DNA from: a bacterium
GTDB lineage: Bacteria; T1Sed10-126
Reading direction: 5' to 3'
NCBI GenBank assembly: GCA_003554945.1
Contig: PWHN01000085.1
Span: forward strand, 1-48,619
Length of the DNA stretch: 48,619 bases
The notes under the pieces were generated by a model. That model worked only from the letters and a program-made list of their open reading frames with translations, was not told the DNA's origin and made no database searches. This document shows positions 7,326 to 14,944 of this stretch, in pieces. The number at the start of each line of letters is the position of its first letter. Within the stretch, counting starts at the first letter, position 1. Both the position numbers and the translations under genes were made by a program.

Positions 7326-8384
7326 ATGTTTTCTCTAAACCAGGAAAAATTGAATCAGCTGCTACCTCTATTTCAGGAGTTAATAGAGGCTGGTGACGAA
7401 CCACCGGCACCCTGGCAAGCACCTGGAGTTGTCGACGGGCGTCCCCTTTTTCCAAAAGAGAACGATAAAAAAACTCTGGAGTTTTTACTGGTACTTGGGG
7501 CGTTAAATTATTCATACTGGCAGAAGACGGATGGAAGAGTGGAGACCTGGGGGGTTGAGACCGAACCCGGAGAAATGATAAGAGACGTTTTTGCTCTGGT
7601 TTATTGCATTCAGAGGGGGCGCTCAGCGGGTCATCTGGAGCTAAACGCTGATTATTACAGAAAAATGACCGTAAGTGATGTAAAACGTCTGTTCGCCGGT
7701 GCTTCCGGGAGGTGTAATCTTCCGATGTTGGAGACAAGGGTTAAAAAAATAAATGAGCTGGGAGAAGGATTGCAGAGGTTTGGGCAAGAGGAAAGCTGTG
7801 ATCCTGAATTTATAGAGTTTTGTCACAACTGTCCGTCGCTCGACAATTTTTTAGAGGAAATGACAGAGTATTTTCCCTATTCGTTTGGCGATCCGTTTCT
7901 GAAACTGGCGCAACTACTTTTTAAAATGATTGTTGATCGGCGAGCGGAAAATTTGCCGGAGGGAACTGAATTGGAAAGTACAAAGGGGTGGGAGGAAGCA
8001 ACACGATTTGAAGGGGTTAACGGGCTCAAGGCTCAGCCTGATTATATGCTGCCGTTGTTTTGTCTGAAGACCGGCCTATGGGAGATAGAGCAGGAGGCTG
8101 AGAAGTTTTTCTCCGAAAAAGTTGAATTGCCAAGGGGACACTGGGTGGAAGAAAAAATTCGCGAACTTACCGTAGAGACTGTCGATAAAATTGCTCGTCA
8201 ATTGAGCGGTGACCCGGGGCTTAACTCTGGACGTGTTGACTCAATCATGTGGCGTCGAGCCGTTCAGGGTTGCTTTCCACGGGAATGTGAGGGGTGCCCT
8301 TTTCGAGATGATTGTAGCGCCCATGATGAAGATCGCCGGAGACTTGACTGGCACCACCATCTGACCAGGACAACTTACTACTAA
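7326..8384 (+). CDS. queuosine salvage protein (Qng1/DUF2419 family)
   Basis: Proteins of this family release queuine from queuosine 5'-phosphate so that the base can be reused for tRNA modification. The 352-residue protein shows the family pattern in order: LVLGALNYSYW (compare LNFxFW); LFAGASGRCNLPMLETRVKKI followed by LGEGLQRF; a FPYSFGD segment; LAQLLFKMIVD; then LKAQPDYMLPLFCLKTGLWEIE and a VEEKIRELTVETVDKI helix. The C-terminal end RTTYY is also family-like. Before it sits a cysteine cluster, C-x4-C-x2-C-x5-C, reminiscent of the iron-sulfur loop of endonuclease III-type glycosylases, to which this fold is related. I do not know this cluster as a family feature. The ATG at 7326 follows TGGAGG with 9-base spacing and is preferred to the upstream TTG. 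Confidence 0.75.
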   Translation: MFSLNQEKLNQLLPLFQELIEAGDEPPAPWQAPGVVDGRPLFPKENDKKTLEFLLVLGALNYSYWQKTDGRVETWGVETEPGEMIRDVFALVYCIQRGRSAGHLELNADYYRKMTVSDVKRLFAGASGRCNLPMLETRVKKINELGEGLQRFGQEESCDPEFIEFCHNCPSLDNFLEEMTEYFPYSFGDPFLKLAQLLFKMIVDRRAENLPEGTELESTKGWEEATRFEGVNGLKAQPDYMLPLFCLKTGLWEIEQEAEKFFSEKVELPRGHWVEEKIRELTVETVDKIARQLSGDPGLNSGRVDSIMWRRAVQGCFPRECEGCPFRDDCSAHDEDRRRLDWHHHLTRTTYY

Positions 8385-8544
8385 TCCAGGTCGTCTTCTG
8401 TCAGAAACGGTCCCAATAATCTTTGTCCTTTGTATTGGTGAGTGGATTTTTGTGTGAAAAGTAACAGTGCCTGTTGATAGTTAGAGGGTGTTGCTGTAAA
8501 ATATAATGGGCGTGGTTGACTGCCGAACTGGGATAAGTTACTTA

Positions 8545-8619
8545 CGGGGCGTGGCTCAGCTTGGCTAGAGCGCTGCGTTCGGGACGCAGAGGCCGCCGGT
8601 TCAAATCCGGCCGCCCCGA
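8545..8619 (+). tRNA. tRNA-Pro (anticodon CGG)
   Basis: Cloverleaf with acceptor arms CGGGGCG and CGCCCCG, D stem GCTC/GAGC, anticodon stem CTGCG/CGCAG with loop TTCGGGA (CGG at 34-36) and T stem GCCGG/CCGGC. It decodes CCG. No CCA is encoded. A TATAAT at 8502-8507 could be the -10 of its promoter, without a clear -35. Confidence 0.95.
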
Positions 8620-8643
8620 TTTAACTATGAGCGGGCGTGGAGG

Positions 8644-8690
8644 CGATGGGGCGAGTTTGCGCAACTTCGCAAGTTCGTTTCTTCGCATGT
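8644..8690 (+). repeat. GGCGATGGGGCGA-type dispersed repeat between two tRNA genes
   Basis: The 80-base spacer between tRNA-Pro and tRNA-Gly contains GGCGATGGGGCGAGTTTGCG, similar to the GATGGGGCGAAAAGGCG core of the repeats at 31121 and 39516. It is followed by a small inverted repeat, GCGCAACTTCGC then AAGTTCG. It may be processed out of a joint tRNA transcript. Confidence 0.5.
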
Positions 8691-8699
8691 TCGAAACAC

Positions 8700-8770
8700 G
8701 CGGGGGTAGTTCAATGGTAGAACCCCAGCCTTCCAAGCTGGATATGCGGGTTCGATTCCCGTCCCCCGCT
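8700..8770 (+). tRNA. tRNA-Gly (anticodon UCC)
   Basis: Cloverleaf with acceptor arms GCGGGGG and CCCCCGC, anticodon stem CCAGC/GCTGG with loop CTTCCAA (TCC at 34-36) and T loop TTCGATT. It decodes GGA and GGG. It lies 80 bases after tRNA-Pro and is probably cotranscribed with it. Confidence 0.95.
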
Positions 8771-8861
8771 TTTGCAGGATATTGATGTTTTTTGGGAGGG
8801 AAGGGACGGAGGGGAGTTTGCACAAGTCTTTATTATTTTTATAAACCGGGAGGGAATTTCC

Positions 8862-9278
8862 GTGGCTCAAGACGTGGAGTCGACGTCCCCCAAGGAACAG
8901 GCGAGAAGAGATCGTCAGCGGCGTATTACTGACAAAAATTATGAGATTCTGGAGGGGCTTGAACAACGAGAAATTAAAATTAGTTCCAACCGTTATGATC
9001 ACGAAGACAGGGATTATTACGTTCAGAAAGTGGAAAAGACATATCTCGACGGTTCCACGGGTTATATACCCTCCGTCAGGTTAATTAACGAATCTGTGCG
9101 CCCTTCTCTTCAACCGGTGTTAAAAGTCCCCCGAAATTTGATTCCAATCGACAAAGAGGGAGACCGTCGAACTCTCAACCTGATTTATACCAGTGAGCCT
9201 TCGGTCGATCAGTCTTTTCATTTTATGAATCGTTATGAGAGGCCGGACCTGGAGATTTACATAACTTACGAGGTGTAA
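8862..9278 (+). CDS. unknown 138-residue protein
   Basis: I do not recognise this protein. The GTG at 8862 is chosen because GGGAGGG lies just upstream; an earlier start at 8772 would place the gene directly against the tRNA-Gly end. The N-terminal third is highly charged (KEQARRDRQRR, then DKNYEILEGLEQREIK). The remainder looks like alternating beta strands (YYVQKVEKTYLDG, SVRLINESVRPSLQPV, LNLIYTSEP, DLEIYITYEV). There is no signal peptide, membrane segment or cysteine. It is followed 58 bases later by the B-box/RDD membrane protein in the same direction, with which it may be cotranscribed. Confidence 0.65.
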   Translation: MAQDVESTSPKEQARRDRQRRITDKNYEILEGLEQREIKISSNRYDHEDRDYYVQKVEKTYLDGSTGYIPSVRLINESVRPSLQPVLKVPRNLIPIDKEGDRRTLNLIYTSEPSVDQSFHFMNRYERPDLEIYITYEV

Positions 9279-9336
9279 TAACTGGGATTTTAAACCGGAG
9301 GGTATCCGGTGACCAGGCCGTGAGGGTAGACAGTCA

Positions 9337-10116
9337 ATGGACAAGGAAGAATTTACCTACCACTGGTGTGCAAATCATCCCGACCATCCAGCCCGCTGGG
9401 TTTGTTTTCAGTGTGGACGTATTTTTTGTGAAGAATGTGTGGAACCTGCCGGCAACGAGTATTATTGCTGCGATTGTCGCCAGGAACTTGGGTCTGCTGA
9501 AAAACCAACTGACAGAACATTTCCCCCGGCTTCAAAACCCATGCGGACTGCCCATCCGGTTAAACGGTTGTTGGCGTTTGGATACGATTTTGTTTTTTCC
9601 ATCCTGATTACCTCGTTTTTAACTGTCCTACTTCGAATAATCTTTCGCGCCTCACCAGGTCTGACAAACACCTTCTTTTATTTTTCTCTATATCTCTGTC
9701 TGCTTCTGCGCGATTTATTAACACCTTCCGGGAGTCCCGGCAAATATATGACAGAGCTATACCTGGTAGATTTAAAAAGGGAAGGAAGCCCCGGGAAAAC
9801 AGCCCGTCTGCTTCGTAACGTTCTATTTCCCATCTTTTATCTCGATTTGCTGACTGTTCCATTTACCGGTAAAATGCAAAGACTTAGTGAATGGCTAACT
9901 TCCACTGCGGTCTGTGACTCCGAATATCCTGTTAATGAGCGGAAGTATATTTACCGAGCAGCAGCGCTGGTAGGAGTTTTACTGATTGCTCTTTTTTCAA
10001 CCTTTGCCTACTGGTTTGGCGAAGAAATAGAACAGCGTACCAGAGTGGAACAGATGATTTATGAGGCGGAAGACGGTTTGGCCTACCTGGACGAAGGAGT
10101 GGAAACGAAAGCTTAA
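9337..10116 (+). CDS. B-box zinc finger and RDD-domain membrane protein
   Basis: The 259-residue protein begins with a B-box-like zinc-binding region. Candidate ligands are Cys11, His14, Cys23, Cys26, Cys31, Cys34, Cys44/45 and Cys47, with the typical HPDHPARWVCFQCGRIFC spacing. After a linker there is an RDD-type membrane domain. RLLAFGYDFVFS carries the Arg and Asp, two hydrophobic segments follow (about residues 85-125), and GSPGKYMTELYLVD and RLLRNVLFPIF match the RDD core. A further transmembrane segment lies at about 210-228, followed by a short acidic tail. RDD proteins are poorly characterised; some act in ion transport. The reading frame ends inside a downstream frame that could be its natural continuation (see 10061). 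The ATG lies 16 bases past GTGAGGG, a weak site. Confidence 0.8.
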   Translation: MDKEEFTYHWCANHPDHPARWVCFQCGRIFCEECVEPAGNEYYCCDCRQELGSAEKPTDRTFPPASKPMRTAHPVKRLLAFGYDFVFSILITSFLTVLLRIIFRASPGLTNTFFYFSLYLCLLLRDLLTPSGSPGKYMTELYLVDLKREGSPGKTARLLRNVLFPIFYLDLLTVPFTGKMQRLSEWLTSTAVCDSEYPVNERKYIYRAAALVGVLLIALFSTFAYWFGEEIEQRTRVEQMIYEAEDGLAYLDEGVETKA

Positions 10117-10336
10117 ATCTGCCGGGAATCTACGAGTCGTAGAAGTAGCCGAAGATATATATCGTGTTACTGCTGAGTTTCCCTCGTCAGAAAAATATTA
10201 TGACGCCCGTCAGAAAATTGATAAAATTATATCTGAGGTCGACTACACTGTAATTGAAGACGATGGTCCCCAGATTATTCTTCGCGGAGCCGGCGAGCCC
10301 GGCTATCGACTGGAGCTTATCCTGGAGAAAAAATAA
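10061..10336 (+). CDS. unknown tail domain, possibly a frameshifted continuation of the B-box/RDD gene
   Basis: This frame overlaps the last 56 bases of the RDD gene in the +1 frame and encodes 91 residues. Its first 18 residues (basic, Trp-rich) look like shadow translation, while the part from about NLRVVEVAEDIYRV onward has an ordinary mixed alpha/beta composition. There is no good ribosome site before its ATG. I think it is either the C-terminal extracytoplasmic domain of the RDD protein separated by a frameshift near 10110-10120 (real, programmed or an assembly error), or a coupled small gene. No family is recognised. Confidence 0.5.
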   Translation: MRRKTVWPTWTKEWKRKLKSAGNLRVVEVAEDIYRVTAEFPSSEKYYDARQKIDKIISEVDYTVIEDDGPQIILRGAGEPGYRLELILEKK

Positions 10337-10376
10337 TCGACAAATCGGAATTATATTTAAGGAGGGATGATAGGTT

Positions 10377-11732
10377 ATGGACCCTTATGAAATAATTATG
10401 AAAAAGCGCGACGGCGGTGAGCTGACCAATGAAGAAATAGAATATATTGTTACGGGCTTCACGTCGGGCGATATTCCCGACTATCAGATGTCCGCCTGGC
10501 TGATGTCGGTCTGGTATGAGGGTATGACAGGCCGCGAAAGGGCTCATTTTACCAAGACTATGGTTGATACCGGTGTAACTCTTTCTTACCCCCGGGTGTC
10601 GGAAAAATTAGTTGACAAACACAGCACCGGCGGGGTGGGTGATGGAACTTCGCTTTCGCTGGTTCCGCTGACGGCCAGTTTTGGCGTTCGTATTCCTATG
10701 ATGTCCGGCCGGGGGCTGGGTCATACTGGTGGTACGCTGGATAAGCTGGAGTCAATTTCTGGTTTTAACGTAGAGTTTAACCAGGATGAAATAAATGAAC
10801 TTTTGAATTCTGTTGGCGCCCTGATTATGGGACAGACGGGAGAAGTGGCGCCGGCCGACAAGAAGATGTATGCTCTTCGGGACGTTACTGCGACTGTAGA
10901 TTCGGTTGATTTGATTGCCGGAAGTATTATGAGCAAGAAAATTGCCGAGGGAATGGACGCTTTAATTTTGGATGTGAAGACCGGAGCCGGAGCCTTTATG
11001 AAAGAATACGATCAGGCTGTAGAACTGGCCAGAGCTATGGTAGAAATTGGAGTTGAGCTGGGTAAGGACATGCGGGCTCTGATTACAGACATGGAGCAAC
11101 CGCTGGGTAACGCAGTGGGCAACGCACTTGAAATGAAGCAGGCAATCGAAATTTTAAAAGGTCAGGGTCCGGAGGATCTAACGGAGCTTGTCTGTCGCTT
11201 GTGTGCGGAGATGCTGCTGATGGCCGGCAAATTTGAAGAGATTGAGCCGGCGTATGAGGCCACACTTGAGCGTATTGAATCTGGAGGAGCAGTAGAGAAG
11301 CTGGTTGAAATAATTGAAGCCCAGGATGGTGATGCCCGGGTTGTGGAAGATTACTCAATATTGCCCGGATATACTGAGGAACAGACTGTTGAGGCCTCTG
11401 AATCAGGTTATGTAACGGCGTTGAATGCATTTGAAGTTGGTATGGCGGCAAAGGCCCTGGGGGCGGGCCGGGAGACAATGGAGAGCGATCTGGATTATGG
11501 TTCAGGGATTAAACTTGATAAAAAAGTTGGTGACCGGGTTGAGCAAGGAGATATCCTGGCCCGGCTCTGTTATAACGATCACTCTTCAAACGACTCGCTT
11601 GATATTTCTCCCAAGCAGGCCCGGCAGCGTCTGCAAAAAGCATATGAGATAAAAACTGAGCCACCGTCCGAGCGGCAAATAATATGGGCGCGGATGGACT
11701 CGACCGGCGAAATTGAAGAGGTAAAGGAATGA
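10377..11732 (+). CDS. pdp: pyrimidine-nucleoside phosphorylase
   Basis: The enzyme cleaves thymidine or uridine with phosphate to give the base and (deoxy)ribose 1-phosphate in nucleoside salvage. The 451-residue protein has the family signature: VDKHSTGGVGDGTSLSLVPL (phosphate binding), MSGRGLGHTGGTLDKLESI, and KKIAEGMDALILDVKTGAGAF (base site). The C-terminal domain carries a barrel-sandwich region (GSGIKLDKKVGDRVEQGD). Length and motifs fit the Gram-positive PyNP/thymidine phosphorylase class; the exact nucleoside preference cannot be read. AAGGAGGGATGAT precedes the ATG by a few bases. A small gene overlaps its stop codon. Confidence 0.94.
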   Translation: MDPYEIIMKKRDGGELTNEEIEYIVTGFTSGDIPDYQMSAWLMSVWYEGMTGRERAHFTKTMVDTGVTLSYPRVSEKLVDKHSTGGVGDGTSLSLVPLTASFGVRIPMMSGRGLGHTGGTLDKLESISGFNVEFNQDEINELLNSVGALIMGQTGEVAPADKKMYALRDVTATVDSVDLIAGSIMSKKIAEGMDALILDVKTGAGAFMKEYDQAVELARAMVEIGVELGKDMRALITDMEQPLGNAVGNALEMKQAIEILKGQGPEDLTELVCRLCAEMLLMAGKFEEIEPAYEATLERIESGGAVEKLVEIIEAQDGDARVVEDYSILPGYTEEQTVEASESGYVTALNAFEVGMAAKALGAGRETMESDLDYGSGIKLDKKVGDRVEQGDILARLCYNDHSSNDSLDISPKQARQRLQKAYEIKTEPPSERQIIWARMDSTGEIEEVKE

Positions 11733-11923
11733 AAGAAACTGAGTTGAAACTCTGGATTGAGGCGATAAAAACTGATAAGATTGTTCTTACGGATGGTGAA
11801 TATAAGCTGACGTTTGAGGTTGAGGCCGAGGCAGGCGGTATTGAAAGTCTTCCGTCGATATTTCGCGAGGCAACGATAAAAGACCATTTCAAGGTTGGAG
11901 TAAGCAGCATCTCTCCAAAATAA
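11729..11923 (+). CDS. unknown 64-residue protein coupled to pdp
   Basis: The start overlaps the pdp stop (ATGA) and a GAGGTAAAGGA purine stretch precedes it, both supporting real translation. The protein begins KETELKLWIEAI, has a beta-rich middle (IVLTDGEYKLTFEVE) and no membrane segment. I do not recognise it. It sits between pdp and a PilZ-like protein with a 21-base gap, so the three form one probable transcription unit. Confidence 0.65.
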   Translation: MKETELKLWIEAIKTDKIVLTDGEYKLTFEVEAEAGGIESLPSIFREATIKDHFKVGVSSISPK

Positions 11924-11944
11924 ATCCACAGGAGGATTATTTTG

Positions 11945-12301
11945 ATGGACGAAGAAGAGGCTAAAAAAGCCCCACGGTTCCGAAATAAGCCAATTGAAGT
12001 GTCGCTTTTTGAAGACGACGAGGCTTTAGATTCACACACACCCTGTTTTGAAGGGCAAACCTCAAGTGTTAGCAGGGCGGGAGTGGGAGTTCGGGTTAAT
12101 GGAATTGGTAAATATCGACGCATAGACTATGAGGAACTTAAAGGAGAAACTTTCATCATTAAATTTCATACTCCGGGGCGTAAAGTTCCAACGGCAGAAG
12201 GAGAAGTGCAGATGGTTGGAGACTCGCACGATATGCGTTATAGGGTATACCTGGGTTTTATTTTTGATGGAGAATTTCCTCTATTCAACATTCTTACTTA
12301 G
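11945..12301 (+). CDS. PilZ-like domain protein (tentative)
   Basis: The ATG at 11945 follows AGGAGG with 9-base spacing; the overlapping TTG three bases earlier is less likely. The 118-residue protein has an acidic N-terminal tail, then a segment SSVSRAGVGVRV that resembles the D/NxSxxG motif of PilZ domains (Ser in place of Asp/Asn). Beta strands follow (TFIIKFHTPG, AEGEVQMVGD, RYRVYLGFIFDG), as in the PilZ barrel. The RxxxR motif needed for cyclic di-GMP binding is not clear (RFRNKP near residue 11). It may be a degenerate PilZ protein or an unrelated small barrel. A cyclic di-GMP cyclase is encoded at 4882. Confidence 0.55.
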   Translation: MDEEEAKKAPRFRNKPIEVSLFEDDEALDSHTPCFEGQTSSVSRAGVGVRVNGIGKYRRIDYEELKGETFIIKFHTPGRKVPTAEGEVQMVGDSHDMRYRVYLGFIFDGEFPLFNILT

Positions 12302-12419
12302 GGCTTTATACGGTTTCTCACCCTACTCGCAGGCCCAAAACATTTGTGTACAGCTTAAAAAAATATGCTCACGCAGTTGAAGGTGCTGTAAAGCTGTCGC
12401 TAAAAATCAGGTGATAATG

Positions 12420-13790
12420 ATGAGTCGCACCTATTATATTGAAACCTTTGGCTGTCAGATGAATAAGGCGGACTCGGAGGCAATTGGCGGCTTGCTTGAA
12501 GAAGAGGGCTTTGAGTCGACAGAACTTCCGGAAGCGGCTGATTTTATACTGCTTAATACCTGTGCTGTTAGAGATCACGCGGAGCAGAAAGCCTACAGTT
12601 ATCTCGGCCGTTATCTGCAGATGAAACGTAATTCCCCCCGAAAATTAATTGCGTTCGCCGGTTGTGTTGCCCAAAAAGAGGCTGCCAACCTGGTGCAGAG
12701 ATTTCCAGAACTTGATCTTGTTGTCGGTCCTCGTAACTTTACCGCCCTTCCTGAATATATCCACCGCCTGCGAACGGATAGTGGGCGGATAGTAGCGACG
12801 GCCGGGGAAGAAGATTTGGTTGATGCTACCACTCCGCGATCACGTGGTGCGGATTCGACCGGGCAGGGCTGGGTTACGATCATGGTAGGATGTGACCGTT
12901 TTTGCTCCTATTGTATTGTCCCCTACACCCGGGAAAGGGAAAAATGTAGGAAGCCGGCTGATGTGGAACAGGAAGTCCGTGAACTGGTGGAAAAAGGGAT
13001 TAAAGAAATTACGTTGCTTGGCCAGTCGGTGACCGGGTACGGGCGAAAAGCAGGGTTTGAGTCTGACTTTGTTGATTTGATTGAACGGCTTGATTGCATC
13101 TCCGGCAATTTCAGGATGCGTTTTACCAGCCCTTATCCGGGTGACATCGATCAACGGCTTATCGGCTGTTTTGATGAACTCGAGCATCTTGCGCCGCATC
13201 TTCACCTTCCGGTCCAATCTGGCTCCAATGAGATTTTAAAGCGGATGAATCGACGTTATACCCGGGAAGATTATCTGGATATAGTGGAAAAGATTCGACA
13301 GCTGGATACGGACGTCGCGATTACCACGGATGTTATCGTGGGTTTTCCTGGAGAAAGTGAAGAGGATTATCAGCAGACGAGAGAATTATTTGAAAAAATC
13401 AAATATGATAAAGCCTATATATTTAAATACTCCCCCCGCGAAGGGACACCGGCAGCCGAATACGAGGACAACCTGTCGCAGGAGGTCATCGATAGGCGTC
13501 ACGCGGCTCTACTGGAACTTTATGAGCAAGGGGCTGAACAGCGTAACCAGCGTCATGTTGGAAAAACTTATGAGGTTCTGATAGAAGGCGAGAGTCCCAA
13601 AAGCAGTCCGGACAATCGGCAGCTGGTAGGTCGCACCGGCCACAACAACGTAGTGGTTTTGCCCTATCTGGGAGCCGACTTAGAAGGCGAATTTGTTAAC
13701 GTCAGAATTAATAAGGCGGCTTCCTATACATTGTTTGGCGAACCGGTGGAAGAGGAAACTAATTTTATCGCGGCCAGGGCTGTGTCGTGA
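12420..13790 (+). CDS. miaB: tRNA-2-methylthio-N6-dimethylallyladenosine synthase
   Basis: A radical-SAM methylthiotransferase that adds the 2-methylthio group to i6A37 of tRNAs reading UNN codons. The 456-residue protein has the N-terminal methylthiotransferase domain (ETFGCQMNKADSE with Cys12, NTCAVRDHAEQKA, FAGCVAQKEA), which binds the second iron-sulfur cluster. The radical-SAM motif is at Cys158, Cys162 and Cys165 (CDRFCSYC). The MiaB-type segment LHLPVQSGSNEILKRMNRRY follows, and a C-terminal TRAM domain begins near GKTYEVLIEG. ATG codons at 12417 and 12420 are both possible behind AGGTGA; the second is chosen for spacing. Its stop overlaps the next start (TGATG). Confidence 0.95.
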   Translation: MSRTYYIETFGCQMNKADSEAIGGLLEEEGFESTELPEAADFILLNTCAVRDHAEQKAYSYLGRYLQMKRNSPRKLIAFAGCVAQKEAANLVQRFPELDLVVGPRNFTALPEYIHRLRTDSGRIVATAGEEDLVDATTPRSRGADSTGQGWVTIMVGCDRFCSYCIVPYTREREKCRKPADVEQEVRELVEKGIKEITLLGQSVTGYGRKAGFESDFVDLIERLDCISGNFRMRFTSPYPGDIDQRLIGCFDELEHLAPHLHLPVQSGSNEILKRMNRRYTREDYLDIVEKIRQLDTDVAITTDVIVGFPGESEEDYQQTRELFEKIKYDKAYIFKYSPREGTPAAEYEDNLSQEVIDRRHAALLELYEQGAEQRNQRHVGKTYEVLIEGESPKSSPDNRQLVGRTGHNNVVVLPYLGADLEGEFVNVRINKAASYTLFGEPVEEETNFIAARAVS

Positions 13791-14866
13791 TGGACGATTG
13801 TCTCCCAAAATTAATCTGGACCTCCATAATTTTTGCTCTTATTCTCTTGCTGGTTTGTTCGCCGGCGGAAGCCGGCTATGAAGCCCTGGAGGAAAAGCTG
13901 GAAGCCGGTGAAAGGGTGGGGGAGGAAGTTTTGGACGAGTTGCCCGCGCCGACTACATCACGGCGGTACTGGCTCTACGGGAGGGCTGTCCCCGATGTAA
14001 ACAAAACTCTTGAAATGCTTGAACAGGCGGTTGAGTCTACGTCTGCCCAAGCAGAAGAAGTAAAATATTTTTCCAGTTGGGTGGAAGTGGCGTTAATAAG
14101 TGGCCGGGGTGAGAAAGAATTTTTCCGGCGCAAGCTGGACAAATTTTTAGACAGCCCCGGTGAAGCCGGGGTGGATTTCTGGCTGGAGACAGGACGTCTG
14201 GCGGAACAATTTCAATACTGGGAAGGAGCCGACAGGGCATACCAGGCTGCACTGGAGGTAGAGCCAGAATTTGTAGAATCACTGCTTTATCGGGCTCGTG
14301 TAAAACTGCATCAGGGTGAAGACGACAGGGCCGAGAAGCATCTACGGGAATATTTTCTTGAACCCGGCAACGGAGTAGAATCGCTCTACTGGATATTAAA
14401 GGGCAGGTTATTTGAACAACGGGGGGCAGATACGGAAGCCTACGTCGCCTACAGCCACGTTGTTAATCACTATCCGGAATCAATGCTTCTTTCACAGGCG
14501 GAGGAAAAAATTCGTAAAATCCCGCTGCCCTCAGAATTTTATATAGAAGATATTTCCGCCGATCAAATTGAAAGTTTGGCTGCTCCTGATGCAAAAGATG
14601 ATATGGGAAAGCCCCCGGATCCGGTCGATGAAGAACCGGCCTTTAGAATCCAGATAGGTGCATTTCAGAAACGTGAGCAGGCAGAAAATTTTGCTGCTGA
14701 CGTTAGTAACCAGGTGGAAGTTGACGTTTATATTCATGAAGCGGAAGTTGACGGAACGCTTTATTATCGAGTTCAGGTCGGTGCGATGGATAACAGGGAC
14801 GATGCTGAAGCGCTGCAGAGTGAACTCGGAGAGCTGGGGTATGAAGGATTTGTAGTTCATCAATAG
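13790..14866 (+). CDS. exported TPR and SPOR-domain protein
   Basis: The 358-residue protein has an N-terminal signal sequence (IWTSIIFALILLLVCSPAEA, likely cleaved after AEA). Helical TPR-like repeats follow (for example WEGADRAYQAALEVEPEFV and AEKHLREYFLEP). The C-terminal SPOR domain spans about residues 280-358 (FRIQIGAFQKREQAENFA, then YYRVQVGAMDNRDDAEALQ). SPOR domains bind denuded glycan strands of septal peptidoglycan, so a periplasmic role in division or wall remodelling is likely. The start overlaps the miaB stop by one base. MutS follows 78 bases later with its own strong site. Confidence 0.88.
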   Translation: MDDCLPKLIWTSIIFALILLLVCSPAEAGYEALEEKLEAGERVGEEVLDELPAPTTSRRYWLYGRAVPDVNKTLEMLEQAVESTSAQAEEVKYFSSWVEVALISGRGEKEFFRRKLDKFLDSPGEAGVDFWLETGRLAEQFQYWEGADRAYQAALEVEPEFVESLLYRARVKLHQGEDDRAEKHLREYFLEPGNGVESLYWILKGRLFEQRGADTEAYVAYSHVVNHYPESMLLSQAEEKIRKIPLPSEFYIEDISADQIESLAAPDAKDDMGKPPDPVDEEPAFRIQIGAFQKREQAENFAADVSNQVEVDVYIHEAEVDGTLYYRVQVGAMDNRDDAEALQSELGELGYEGFVVHQ

Positions 14867-14944
14867 ACGTTATTTTATCTGATTAAGCTCCAGTTAATTT
14901 TTACAATTATCATCAAGAACAAACAAATGAACGAGGGGTTATAG

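Noticed and set aside
8542-8823. Open frames on both strands across the tRNA-Pro and tRNA-Gly genes (including RPDLNRRPLRPERSALAKL and GRGGDGASLRN-type peptides)
   Set aside because: These are translations of tRNA genes; such peptides are a common false annotation.
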